Assembly: GCA_012934845.2 (NCBI GenBank)
Contig: WNNJ02001595.1
Location: 1-64,000 of the forward strand
Length of the DNA stretch: 64,000 nucleotides
Source of the DNA: Pomphorhynchus laevis
Lineage: Eukaryota > Acanthocephala > Palaeacanthocephala > Echinorhynchida > Pomphorhynchidae
Direction of reading: 5' to 3'
The position numbers and the translations under genes were made by a program. Positions 1-10,720 of this stretch are shown here, in pieces. Under the pieces are notes generated by a model, which was not told where the DNA came from, searched no databases, and saw nothing but the letters and a program-made list of their open reading frames with translations. Every line of letters starts with the position of its first letter. Positions within the stretch are counted from its first letter, which is position 1.

Positions 1-3000
1 TCACACTGTTCTCCGGAGCTTACAAGCTACAGTTGTATAATCAAGAATTTTGCCAAAAACCGGAGTTCGATTACAAGCAGAGCAGACTTCGTTATCACTC
101 CTAGACGATCTGATGGTAGCCGGCAGCACTCATCAGTAGGGTGAACTACCATCAGTCGTTTCGGCTGTCTTGTGATATATTGAAAAGGCATCTCCGAGAA
201 TTCGCTGACGTGGTAGCATGGGCATTGCCTCTTTAAGCAAACCACGTGCTTTCCGGAGCATCCTAATTTAATGGAGAAAATTTTATTGCTGTAGTTGGTT
301 GTTTTCTAAGAGGATCCTTTGAGGATACATTTTTATAATTTAAGAGCTGAATGGTTCACACTGTTCTCCGGGAGCTTACAAGCTACAGTTGTATAATCAA
401 GAATTTTACCAAAAACCGGAGTTCGATTACAAGCAGAGCAGACTTCGTTATCACTCCTAGACGATCTGATGGTAGCCGGCAGCACTCATCAGTAGGGTGA
501 ACTACCATCAGTCGTTTCGGCTGCCTTGTGATATATTGAAAAGGCATCTCCGAGAATTCGATGACGTGGTAGCATGGGCATAGCCTCTTTAAGCAAAGCA
601 CGTGCTTTCCGGATCATCCCAATTTAATCGGCAAGAAATTTTATCGCTGTCGTTGGTTGTTTTCTAACAGGATCATTTGAGGATACCTTTTTATAATTTA
701 AGAGCTGAATGGTTCACACTGTTCTCCGGGAGCTTACAAGCTACAGTTGTATAATCAAGAATTTTGCCAAAAACATGAATTCGATTACTAGCAGAGCAGA
801 CTTCGTTATCACTCCTAGACGATCTGATATTAGCAGGCAGCACTCATCAGTAGGGTGAACTACCATCAGTCGTTTCGGCTTCCTTGTGATATATTAAAAA
901 GGCATCTTCGAAAATTCGCTGACGTGGTAGCATGGGCATAGCCTCTTTAAGCAAACCACGTGCTTTCCGGATCATCCTAATTTAATCGGCAGGAAATTTT
1001 ATTGCTGTCGTTGGTTGTTTTCTAACAGGATCATTTGAGGATACATTTTTATAATTTAGAGCTGAATGGTTCACACTGTTCTCCGGGAGCTTACAAACTA
1101 CAGTTGTATAATATAGAATTTTGCCAAAAATCGGAGTTCGATTACAAGCAGAGCAGACTTCGTTATCACTCCTAGACGATCTGATGGTAGCCGGCAGCAC
1201 TCATCAGTAGGGTGAACTACCATCAGTCGTTTCGGCTGCCTTGTGATATATTGAAAAACCATCTACAAGAATTCGATGACGTGGTAGCATGGGCATAGCC
1301 TCTTTAAGCAAACCACGTGCTTTACGGATCATCCAAATTTAATCGGCAGGAAATGTTATTGCTGTCGTTGGTTGTTTTCTAACAAGATCCTTTGAGGATA
1401 CATTTTTATAATTTAAGAGCTGAATGGTTCTCATTGTTCTCAGGAGCTTACAAGCTACAGTTGTCTAATCAAGAATTCTGCCAAAAACCGAAGTTCGATT
1501 ACAAGCAGAGCAGACTTCGTCATCACTCCTAGACGATCTGATGGTAGCCGGCAGCACTTATCAGTAGGGTGAACTACCATCAGTCGTTTCGGCTGCCTTG
1601 TGATATATTGAAAAGGCATCTCCGAGAATTCGCTGACGTGGTAGCATGGGCATTGCCTCTTTAAGCAAACCACGTGCTTTCCGGATCATCCTAATTTAAT
1701 CGGCAGGAAATTTTATTGCTGTCGTTGGTTGTTTTCTAACAGGATCCTTTAAGGATACATTTTTATAATTTAAGAGCTGAATGGTTCACACTGTTCTCCG
1801 GGAGCTTACAAGCTACAGTTGTATAATCAAGAATTTTGCCAAAAACCGGAGTTCGATTACAAGCAGAGCAGACTTCGTTATCACTCCTAGACGATCTGAT
1901 GGTAGCCGGCAGCACTCATCAGTAGGGTGAACTACCATCAGTCGTTTCGGCTGCCTTGTGATATATTGAAAAGGCATCTCCGAGAATTCGCTGACGTGGT
2001 AGCATGGGCATAGCCTCTTTAAGCAAACCACGTGCTTTCCGGAGCATCCTAATTTAATCGGAGAAAATTTTATTGCTGTAGTTGGTTGTTTTCTAAGAGG
2101 ATCCTTTGAGGATACATTTTTATAATTTAAGAGCTGAATGGTTCACACTGTTCTCCGGGAGCTTACAAGCTACAGTTGTATAATCAAGAATTTTGCCAAA
2201 AACATGAATTCGATTACTAGCAGAGCAGACTTCGTTATCACTCCTAGACGATCTGATATTAGCAGGCAGCACTCATCAGTAGGGTGAACTACCATCAGTC
2301 GTTTCGGCTGCCTTGTGATATATTAAAAAGGCATCTCCGAGAATTCGCTGACGTGGTAGCATGGGCATAGCCTCTTTAAGCAAACCACGTGCTTTCCGGA
2401 TCATCCTAATTTAATCGGCAGGAAATTTTATTGCTGTCGTTGGTTGTTTTCTAACAGGATCATTTGAGGATACATTTTTATAATTTAGAGCTGAATGGTT
2501 CACACTGTTCTCCGGGAGCTTACAAACTACAGTTGTATAATATAGAATTTTGCCAAAAATCGGAGTTCGATTACAAGCAGAGCAGACTTCGTTATCACTC
2601 CTAGACGATCTGATGGTAGCCGGCAGCACTCATCAGTAGGGTGAACTACCATCAGTCGTTTCGGCTGCCTTGTGATATATTGAAAAACCATCTACAAGAA
2701 TTCGATGACGTGGTAGCATGGGCATAGCCTCTTTAAGCAAACCACGTGCTTTCCGGATCATCCTAATTTAATCGGCAGGAAATTTTATTGCTGTCGTTGG
2801 TTGTTTTCTAACAGGATCATTTGAGGATACATTTTTATAATTTAGAGCTGAATGGTTCACACTGTTCTCCGGGAGCTTACAAACTACAGTTGTATAATAT
2901 AGAATTTTGCCAAAAATCGGAGTTCGATTACAAGCAGAGCAGACTTCGTTATCACTCCTAGACGATCTGATGGTAGCCGGCAGCACTCATCAGTAGGGTG

Positions 3001-4424
3001 AACTACCATCAGTCGTTTCGGCTGCCTTGTGATATATTGAAAAACCATCTACAAGAATTCGATGACGTGGTAGCATGGGCATAGCCTCTTTAAGCAAACC
3101 ACGTGCTTTACGGATCATCCAAATTTAATCGGCAGGAAATGTTATTGCTGTCGTTGGTTGTTTTCTAACAAGATCCTTTGAGGATACATTTTTATAATTT
3201 AAGAGCTGAATGGTTCTCATTGTTCTCAGGAGCTTACAAGCTACAGTTGTCTAATCAAGAATTCTGCCAAAAACCGAAGTTCGATTACAAGCAGAGCAGA
3301 CTTCGTCATCACTCCTAGACGATCTGATGGTAGCCGGCAGCACTTATCAGTAGGGTGAACTACCATCAGTCGTTTCGGCTGCCTTGTGATATATTGAAAA
3401 GGCATCTCCGAGAATTCGCTGACGTGGTAGCATGGGCATAGCCTCTTTAAGCAAACCACGTGCTTTCCGGATCATCCTAATTTAATCGGCAGGAAATTTT
3501 ATTGCTGTCGTTGGTTGTTTTCTAACAGGATCCTTTAAGGATACATTTTTATAATTTAAGAGCTGAATGGTTCACACTGTTCTCCGGGAGCTTACAAGCT
3601 ACAGTTGTATAATCAAGAATTTTGCCAAAAACCGGAGTTCGATTACAAGCAGAGCAGACTTCGTTATCACTCCTAGACGATCTGATGGTAGCCGGCAGCA
3701 CTCATCAGTAGGGTGAACTACCATCAGTCGTTTCGGCTGCCTTGTGATATATTGAAAAGGCATCTCCGAGAATTCGCTGACGTGGTAGCATGGGCATAGC
3801 CTCTTTAAGCAAACCACGTGCTTTCCGGATCTTCCCAATTTAATCGGCAAGAAATTTTATTGCTGTCGTTAATTGTTTTCTAACAGGATCATTTGGGGAT
3901 ACATTTTTATAATTTAAGAGCTGAATGGTTCACACTCTTCTCCGGGAGCTTACAAGCTACAGTTGTATAATCAAGAATTTTGCCAAAAACCGGAGTTCGC
4001 TTACAAGCAGAGCAGACTTCGTTATCACTCCTAGACGATCTGATGTTAGCCGGCAGCACTCATCAGTAGGGTGAACTACCATCAGTCGTTTCGGCTGCCT
4101 TGTGATATATTGAAAAGGCATCTCCGAGAATTCGATGACTTGGTAGCATGGGCATTGCCTCTTTAAGCAAACCACGTGCTTTCCGGATCATCCTAATGTA
4201 ATCGGCAGCAAATTTTATTGCTGTCGTGGTTGTTTTCTAACAGGATCCTTTGTGGATACATTTTTATAATTTAAGAGCTGAATGGTTCACACTGTTCTCC
4301 GGGAGCTTACAAGCTACAGTTGTATAATCAAGAATTTTGCCAAAAACCGGAGTTCGATTACAAGCATAGCAGACTTCGTTATCACTCCTAGACGATCTTA
4401 TGGTAGCCGGCAGCACTCATCAGT
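1..4424. repeat. Satellite array A, about 357 bp monomer, about 12.4 copies
   Basis: The same unit recurs every 356-358 bases from the left edge of the window to about 4424, where it stops inside a monomer. Each monomer holds a 10 bp inverted repeat (CTGATGGTAG ... CTACCATCAG), a CACGTG site and a conserved GTTCGATTAC tract. Monomers fall into variant classes that recur in order: one class at about 715 and 2144, the next at about 1071, 2501 and 2858, the next at about 1428 and 3215, the next at about 1786 and 3573. This gives a higher-order period of about 1429 bp. The left end is cut by the window. I see no rRNA, tRNA or snRNA gene in the unit. Its role, for example as pericentromeric satellite, is unknown. 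Confidence 0.95.
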
Positions 4425-4738
4425 AGCTGGGTGTTTATGCCTCTTCATGAGGAAATCATAGTGATATATTTATGAGAACACCAGTGAATGTTCCAGGGCA
4501 GGTGTAACAACAAAATATATTTTATATATTTGCACACTTTTAAGTGTCTCTGTTAAACAGCATTTCTATTAAAAAAGAATTTAGTGCCTGATGAATGGTT
4601 AAACTGTAAAAGTCACTGCCATGCACAGAGCTTATGCTAAATTCCCTCCAATGATTCAGATTAAGGGTAGTTCTGTTTTTCGAGCTTTTAAAACTGTTTA
4701 AGCGGGTGTTAAGGTGCCTATAGATGATAATAGAAGTC

Positions 4739-4780
4739 ACGGTACTGATGAGCTCCGTTAGAGCGAAAAGCGTATACCGT
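4739..4780 (+). ncRNA. Hammerhead ribozyme, array B copy 1
   Basis: Order of parts: stem I strand ACGGTA, core CTGATGA (4745-4751), stem II GCTC/GAGC with loop CGTTA, core GAAA (4765-4768), very short stem III, cleavage triplet GTA, stem I return strand TACCGT (4775-4780). All invariant core bases are present. Predicted cleavage is after 4774. Stem III is only an A-U pair here because the next position is A opposite G, so this copy may be weaker than copies 3-5. The return strand continues with TTC that can pair with GAA on the other side of a small internal loop. Confidence 0.88.
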
Positions 4781-5203
4781 TCTTGAAGTTTGTCGTCACA
4801 CAAAGGATGACTGGGAATACGTAGCGACTTTGAATAAAGCAAGAATAATTCGGTTCTATTTCTTTGTCTGATGGGGATATATAGAATACTGCCTGATGTT
4901 TATGCCTCTTCATGAGGAAAACATTGTGATATATTTATGAGTACACAAGTGAGTGTCTCAGTGCAGGTGTAACAACAAATTATATTTGATATATTTGCAC
5001 ACTTTTAAGTGTCCCTGTTAAACAGCATTTCTATTAAAAAAGAAATTAGTGCCTGATGAATGGTTAAACTGTAAGAGTCACTGCCGTGCACAGAGCTTAT
5101 GCTAAATTCTCTCGGATGATTCAGATTAAGGGTAGTTCTGTTTTTCGAGCTTTAAACACTGTTTAAGCGGGTGTTAAGGTGCCTATAGATGATAATAGAA
5201 GTC

Positions 5204-5245
5204 ACGGTACTGATGAGCTCCGTTAGAGCGAAAAGCGTATACCGT
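5204..5245 (+). ncRNA. Hammerhead ribozyme, array B copy 2
   Basis: Same core and stems as copy 1, 465 bases downstream, with the same A opposite G in stem III. Predicted cleavage is after 5239. Confidence 0.88.
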
Positions 5246-5668
5246 TCTTGAAGTTTGTCGTCACACAAAGGATGACTGGGAATACGTAGCGACTTTGAAT
5301 AAAGCAAGAATAATTCGGTTCTATTTCTTTGTCTGATGGGGATATATAGAATACTGCCTGATGTTTATGCCTCTTCATGAGGAAAACATTGTGATATATT
5401 TATGAGTACACAAGTGAGTGTCCCAGTGCAGGTGTAACAACAAATTATATTTGATATATTTGCACACTTTTAAGTGTCCCTGTTAAACAGCATTTCTATT
5501 AAAAAAGAATTTAGTGCCTGATGAATGGTTAAACTGTAAGAGTCACTGCCATGCACAGAGCTTATGCTAAATTCTCTCGGATGATTCAGATTAAGGGTAG
5601 TTCTGTTTTTCGAGCTTTAAACACTGTTTAAGCGGGTGTTAAGGTGCCTATAGATGATAATAGAAGTC

Positions 5669-5710
5669 ACGGTACTGATGAGCTCCGTTAGAGCGAAACG
5701 CGTATACCGT
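5669..5710 (+). ncRNA. Hammerhead ribozyme, array B copy 3
   Basis: Core CTGATGA (5675-5681) and GAAA (5695-5698) with stem II GCTC/GAGC. Stem III reads ACGCGT: two pairs with a 2-base loop within one molecule, or six pairs between two neighbouring copies because the hexamer is self-complementary. This fits the dimeric action known for short-stem-III hammerheads. Predicted cleavage is after 5704. Confidence 0.9.
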
Positions 5711-6133
5711 TGTTGAAGTTTGTCGTCACACATAGGATGACTGGGCATACGTAGCGACTTTGAATAAAGCAAGAATAATTCGGTTCTATTTCTTAGTCTG
5801 ATGAGGATATATAGAATGCTGCCTGGTGTTTATGCCTCTTCATGAGGAAAACATAGTGATATATTTATGAGTACACCAGTGAGTGTCCCAGGGCAGGTGT
5901 AACAACAAATTATATTTTATATATTTGCACACTTTTAAGTGTCCCTGTTAAACAGCATTTCTATTAAAAAAGAATTTAGTGCCTGATGAATTGTTAAACT
6001 GTAATAGTCACTGCCATGCACAGAGCTTATGCTAAATTCCCTCCGATGATTCAGATTAAGGGTAGTTCTGTTTTTCGAGCTTTAAACACTGTTTAAGCGT
6101 GTGTTAAGGTGCCTACAGATGATAATAGAAGTC

Positions 6134-6175
6134 ACGGTACTGATGAGCTCCGTTAGAGCGAAACGCGTATACCGT
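6134..6175 (+). ncRNA. Hammerhead ribozyme, array B copy 4
   Basis: Identical core, stem II and self-complementary ACGCGT stem III as copy 3. Predicted cleavage is after 6169. Confidence 0.9.
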
Positions 6176-6598
6176 TGTTGAAGTTTGTCGTCACACATAG
6201 GATGACTTGGCATACGTAGCGACTTTGAATAAAGCAAGAATAATTCGGTTCAATTTCTTTGTCTGATGGGGATATATAGAATACTGCATGATGTTTATGC
6301 CTCTTCATGAGGAAAACATAGTGACATATTTATGAGTACACCAGTGAGTGTCCCAGGGCAGGTGTAACAACAAATTATATTTTATATATTTGCACACTTT
6401 TAAGTGTCCCTGTTAAACAGCATTTCTATTAAAAAAGAATTTAGTGCCTGATGAATTGTTAAACTGTAATAGTCACTGCCATGCACAGAGCTTATGCTAA
6501 ATTCCCTCCGATGATTCAGATTAAGGGTAGTTCTGTTTTTCGAGCTTTAAACACTGTTTAAGCGTGTGTTAAGGTGCCTATAGATGATAATAGAAGTC

Positions 6599-6640
6599 AC
6601 GGTACTGATGAGCTCCGTTAGAGCGAAACGCGTATACCGT
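6599..6640 (+). ncRNA. Hammerhead ribozyme, array B copy 5
   Basis: Identical core, stem II and stem III as copies 3 and 4. Predicted cleavage is after 6634. A further partial unit follows but ends before its ribozyme. Confidence 0.9.
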
Positions 6641-8370
6641 TGTTGAAGTTTGTCGTCACACATAGGATGACTGGGCATACGTAGCGACTTTGAATAAAGC
6701 AAGAATAATTCGGTTCTATTTCTTAGTCTGATGAGGATATATAGAATGCTGCCTAGTGTTTATGCCTCTTCATGAGGAAAACATAGTGATATATTTATGA
6801 GTACACCAGTCAGTGTCCCAGGGCAGGTGTAACAACAGATTATATATAGCAGTAGTTGACGTTATGTCATAGAAAACAATTAAACACATTTAACAAACTG
6901 TTAAGTCAGTTTAGTCAATTTCAGTTATTTTGAATTAAAATATTAATTTGATTACTCGTGTTTCAATTGTTAATATGCAACCAATATAATATAATATATT
7001 ACTATTTTATAGATATTGCATTATCTTTAACTTAATTTAATATTAAATATAATGTTAAATTTATATTATAAATATTATAATATAAATATTATAAATATAT
7101 ATTATATTGATATTATTTATTATATCTAAATTTAAAATAGAAAGGGGAATGAAATTGTATTTTTTATCTTAGCGGATATGGTGCGATTAACATCATATCG
7201 ATCCATGCAATAATGTTAGATTATTATTATTCTAGTTTTTAAAGGGTTGGCGTAGCCTGTTATCGTTCATTAGCCGAAATTGACGGCAACAATCCTTTGT
7301 TTATACCAGGAGATAATCTGTTCACTCTTAGCGGTGGTAAATATCGGCCGGTATTTTTCGTTCAGAAAGCGTGCAACATAAAGTTGAATAAAAAGTCCAC
7401 ACTAAAACAGATACGTACGTTTAACTTAGTATCGGTATTGCATATTTATTTATTTACTGGTAACTTCTTCGAAGCGATTCTAATATAATCAACTTGTTAT
7501 ATACAAGCGGAAAGCGTACAATATTAAGCTCTCTTTCTGTCTATCTCTCTGTTCTTGCCATTCTGCATTTTGTGCTTATAATAATATACAATAATATGTC
7601 TGTGTTGCTTTTTATTCCTTTGCCGTGCTCGCTAGTGCTCTTGTTGCTGCTGTTGTTGTATATGTCGAGGCGCTATTATTACATATTACATATATTGATT
7701 GATAGTAGTAGCTAAAGCTATTGCGTGTGAAATATTGTTTTGTTGATATAGTTTCATTGTCGACGTAGACTTTAGCAGTCGAACACTTCTCTCTTTTGTA
7801 TAACAATAAATAAACACAGGGTGCTTTTACCACACATATATTTTTACTATATATAACAAATATATAAGCGCACATTCCGTTGTGTGTTGTTACGGTGTGT
7901 GTGCAGTAAACTATAGCGAATGTAACATATTGAGAGAAAGAAAATTGTAATATTACATGGAGAGCCACTGCATTACGCGTTACACACAGAATATTTAGGC
8001 GTATGATTGCATAGACGCATTATATATATTAGATATAAGCATACTTTTCTAATATTAAATTGAGTCATTCCCAGTTTATAAACACAAGCCGTTCTGGAAT
8101 GTTTATATCTCGCTGCAATTAACGAGAACAATAAACAATTCAAATATTGGAAAAACTAAAAAGCGCTTTATAACGTCGATTATAACGTCAATGTTGAAAA
8201 TTGAAAAAATGAAACCAAACGGATTTTCTTGAAACTCCAGCGTACTAGTCTAATCGACAATGTCAAGACTGTACGTGACGGAGTGATGGGTTTGTAGTGT
8301 TGAACATTTTTTCGATTTTGTAAATATCCATAACGCTGATTCTTATTGCTTACTTTTTCGTTAGATTTTT

Positions 8371-9883
8371 AGTAAAAAAAAATAACTTTAAAGTCAATCA
8401 ATAATTTAATCTAAAGTTTTGATCATTTAAACGAATAATTTTGCTTTTCTTGTCTTTACCGTACTTTTCTGTAGTATAGCATGTTTTGCCGTTAGATAAT
8501 TTTTTTAAAATTTGCATCGAATTTTTTTAATTTTGAAAATTTTTAAAATTTTACCAAAATCGATTATTCGAGAATACTTTTTCTATCTTTTTTTGCGTGT
8601 AATGCGTTTCAAATATATTTTATCCGAAACAATTCGTTTCGTTTGATAAAACAATGATGTTATTATAATTTATAAAAGTATATTTATATTGTTTAATTCT
8701 GGTATCTATAGATTGGCCTGTTTAATCAATACATATATTTTGTAACATTCAAAACAAGAAATTTTATATTAAACACTCCATAATCATATTTAGTCTTCGA
8801 ATTTATCAATATATTATGTAATTTAAGTATTTGTTTATTGTACAAAACAATATCGAGAGTATAGTATATCTATATTTTTTAGTAAAAAATAACTTTAATA
8901 AAATCAATAACTTTAATCTAAAGTATTGATCATTTAAACTGATAATTTTGCTTTTATTGTCTTTACCGTACTTTTATAAATTACTGGCAGATCATATCAG
9001 TTCACTCAGTGCGAGTATAATACAATTTTAAACACCAAAAGTATATCTATATTTTTCAGTAAAAATAACTTTAAAGTCAATCAATAACTTTAATCTAAAG
9101 TTTTGATCATTTAAACGAATAATTTTGCTTTTCGTGTCTTTACCGTACTTTTATGTAGTACAGCATGTTTTGCTGTTTGATAATTTTTTTAAATTTGCAT
9201 CTACTTTTTTAATTTTTAAAATTTTTAAAAATTTACCAAAAATTTTTAATAAATGAACATCCAATCTATTTATTAATTATTGATAATTTAATTATTTTAA
9301 ATAATTAATTATTAAATAATTATTATTTATTAACTATTTAATAATTAAATAATAAATAATTGTAAACATTATTTATTATTTTATTAATTATTAATTATTT
9401 TACTCTATTATTTATTACTTAAATAATTGAGTAGTAAATAATTAAATAAATATAAATAATAAATAATTGTTATATATGATTTTTTTATCATGCATATCAA
9501 TTTTATCAATTTTTTATCAATTATTAATTTTTAGTCAATTTTTAATTTATAGTTAAAATAAAAAATTAAAATGTAAAAAGTCAATTTTATAAATTGACTA
9601 CAATTTTTATGAATTGACTAATAAATAACAGACGTTGTATCAGAATAAGGATTAGAGGTCATCAGAAGGAACTGTTATGCTATCAGGCTTCGGCTTATTA
9701 TCAGGCTTACTTTTTCGTTTCTAGATTTTTAGTAAAAAAAAATAACTTTAATAAAATCAATAACTTTAATCTAAAGTTATTGATCATTTAAACTAATAAT
9801 TTTGCTCTTCGTGTCTTTACGGTACTTTTATTAATTACCGGCAGATTAAATCAGTTCACTCAGTGCGAGTATAATACAATTTT
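8371..9883 (+). repeat. Four direct copies of a short AT-rich repeat (family alpha)
   Basis: Copies begin with AGTAAAAA...AATAACTTTAA and run through TCTAAAGT, GATCATTTAAAC and GTCTTTACCGTACTTTT. They lie at about 8371-8550, 8881-9035, 9058-9240 and 9728-9883. Copies 1 and 3 share one downstream half (GTAGTA/GTAGTAC then AGCATGTTTTG). Copies 2 and 4 share another, ending CAGTTCACTCAGTGCGAGT. Two subfamilies therefore alternate. No ends typical of a known transposon were found. Confidence 0.75.
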
Positions 9884-10580
9884 AAATGAAGCACTTGACT
9901 TAAATACTGAATAACTAAAATGTTTTGGATTTATGAATCAGATCAGCTAATAAATAATTATTATATAAGATTTTTTATAATTTAAATCAAGTTAAAATAA
10001 AAAATTGAAATTTAAAATAAAGTTATTTTTATGAATTAACAAAAAAATAACATACGTTGTATCAGATTAAGGATTAGAGGTAATCAGGGGGAACTGCTAT
10101 GCTATCAGGTTTCGTCTTATATTCCTTAAGCTATATATAAAATTATAAATTATATATTAAATTGTATAATAAATATATAATATTTATATTATAATTATAA
10201 TTATAATATAATTATAATTATAATATAATTACATTATAATTATAATTATTATAATATATATAATATTTATATTATAATTATATAATATATTAATAATGTA
10301 TTATATTATTAAGTTATAAATTGACCTGTGGATTAATCAAGTTATTATATTATACTTAAAGGGTAAATTAGATCAAACAACTGAGTCTACGTATTTTATT
10401 ATATATAAATGAAAATAAAGATAAATAGTAAATAATTATATAAGATTTTATATAATTTTTATTTATATCAAGTTAAAATAAAAAATTGAAATTTAAAATA
10501 AAAGTCATTTTTATGAATCGACAAATAAATAATATACGATGTATCAGAATAAGGATTAAAGTCATCAAGAAGAACTGCTA
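9543..10580 (+). repeat. Three direct copies of a second AT-rich repeat (family beta)
   Basis: Copies at about 9543-9700, 9985-10115 and 10469-10580 share AAAATTGAAATTTAAAATAA, a TTTTTATGAATTGAC-like tract, then ACGTTGTATCAGA, AAGGATTA and GAACTGCTAT. Further copies lie in transketolase intron 6 (about 18309-18425) and as partial copies at about 21030-21105 and 21225-21290. This looks like a small interspersed element whose type I cannot assign. Confidence 0.7.
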
Positions 10581-10704
10581 TTTTATTGGGATTTGCTATT
10601 TTAGCAAATCTCAAATATATAACTTAGTTTTAGTTATCAAACTTTTTATTTATTTATCTAATTTATATTTTTTCATGTGATCATATTTTAATAGTGTGTC
10701 TAAA

Positions 10705-10720
10705 GTTTGTTTATTTGTAG
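10705..10720 (+). promoter_or_regulatory. 3' splice-site-like sequence directly before the transketolase ATG
   Basis: A T-rich run ending TTATTTGTAG abuts the ATG at 10721. This is a good splice acceptor, so the start codon may open an exon that follows a 5' UTR intron or receives a spliced leader. No donor was identified upstream. Confidence 0.5.

Larger units (their letters stand above)
4425..6842 (+). repeat. Satellite array B, 465 bp monomer, each complete copy with a hammerhead ribozyme
   Basis: About 5.2 tandem copies of a 465 bp unit begin directly after the broken last monomer of array A. The ribozyme core falls at 4745, 5210, 5675, 6140 and 6605, an exact 465-base spacing. The first two copies differ from the last three by shared changes, including one in ribozyme stem III. 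Tandem animal repeats with short-stem-III type I hammerheads are known as retrozymes; they are transcribed, cut to monomers and circularised. That this array behaves so is inference. No protein-coding ORF is convincing in the unit. The last copy is cut short and followed by AT-rich DNA. Confidence 0.93.
6843..10720. other. AT-rich intergenic region with short repeats
   Basis: No gene is recognised between the satellites and transketolase. Short ORFs at 7297-7968 resemble nothing I know and overlap on both strands. The region holds the repeat families listed separately, simple AT runs (7010-7130, 9240-9480, 10130-10310), and presumably the transketolase promoter, which I cannot place. Confidence 0.6.

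Noticed and set aside
1160-1260. A hammerhead ribozyme in satellite A (minus-strand CTGATGA and GAAAC with GGCAGC/GCTGCC pairing)
   Set aside because: The halves come in the order GAAAC then CTGATGA, and the bases between give no U-H cleavage site with a stem I partner, so a working fold cannot be drawn.
27-4175. Repeated 72-codon minus-strand ORFs in satellite A, nearly identical from copy to copy
   Set aside because: They repeat only because the monomer repeats. The protein resembles nothing, frames vary between monomer classes, and first codons are not conserved.
1-6842. rDNA, 5S, tRNA or snRNA repeats in the two arrays
   Set aside because: No rRNA core segments, no cloverleaf with correct A and B boxes, and no Sm or U-RNA motifs are seen; GTTCGATTAC is only loosely like a B box.
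7612-7968. 118-codon minus-strand ORF as a gene
   Set aside because: Composition reflects AT- and TG-rich DNA, it overlaps other random ORFs on the plus strand and shows no known motif.
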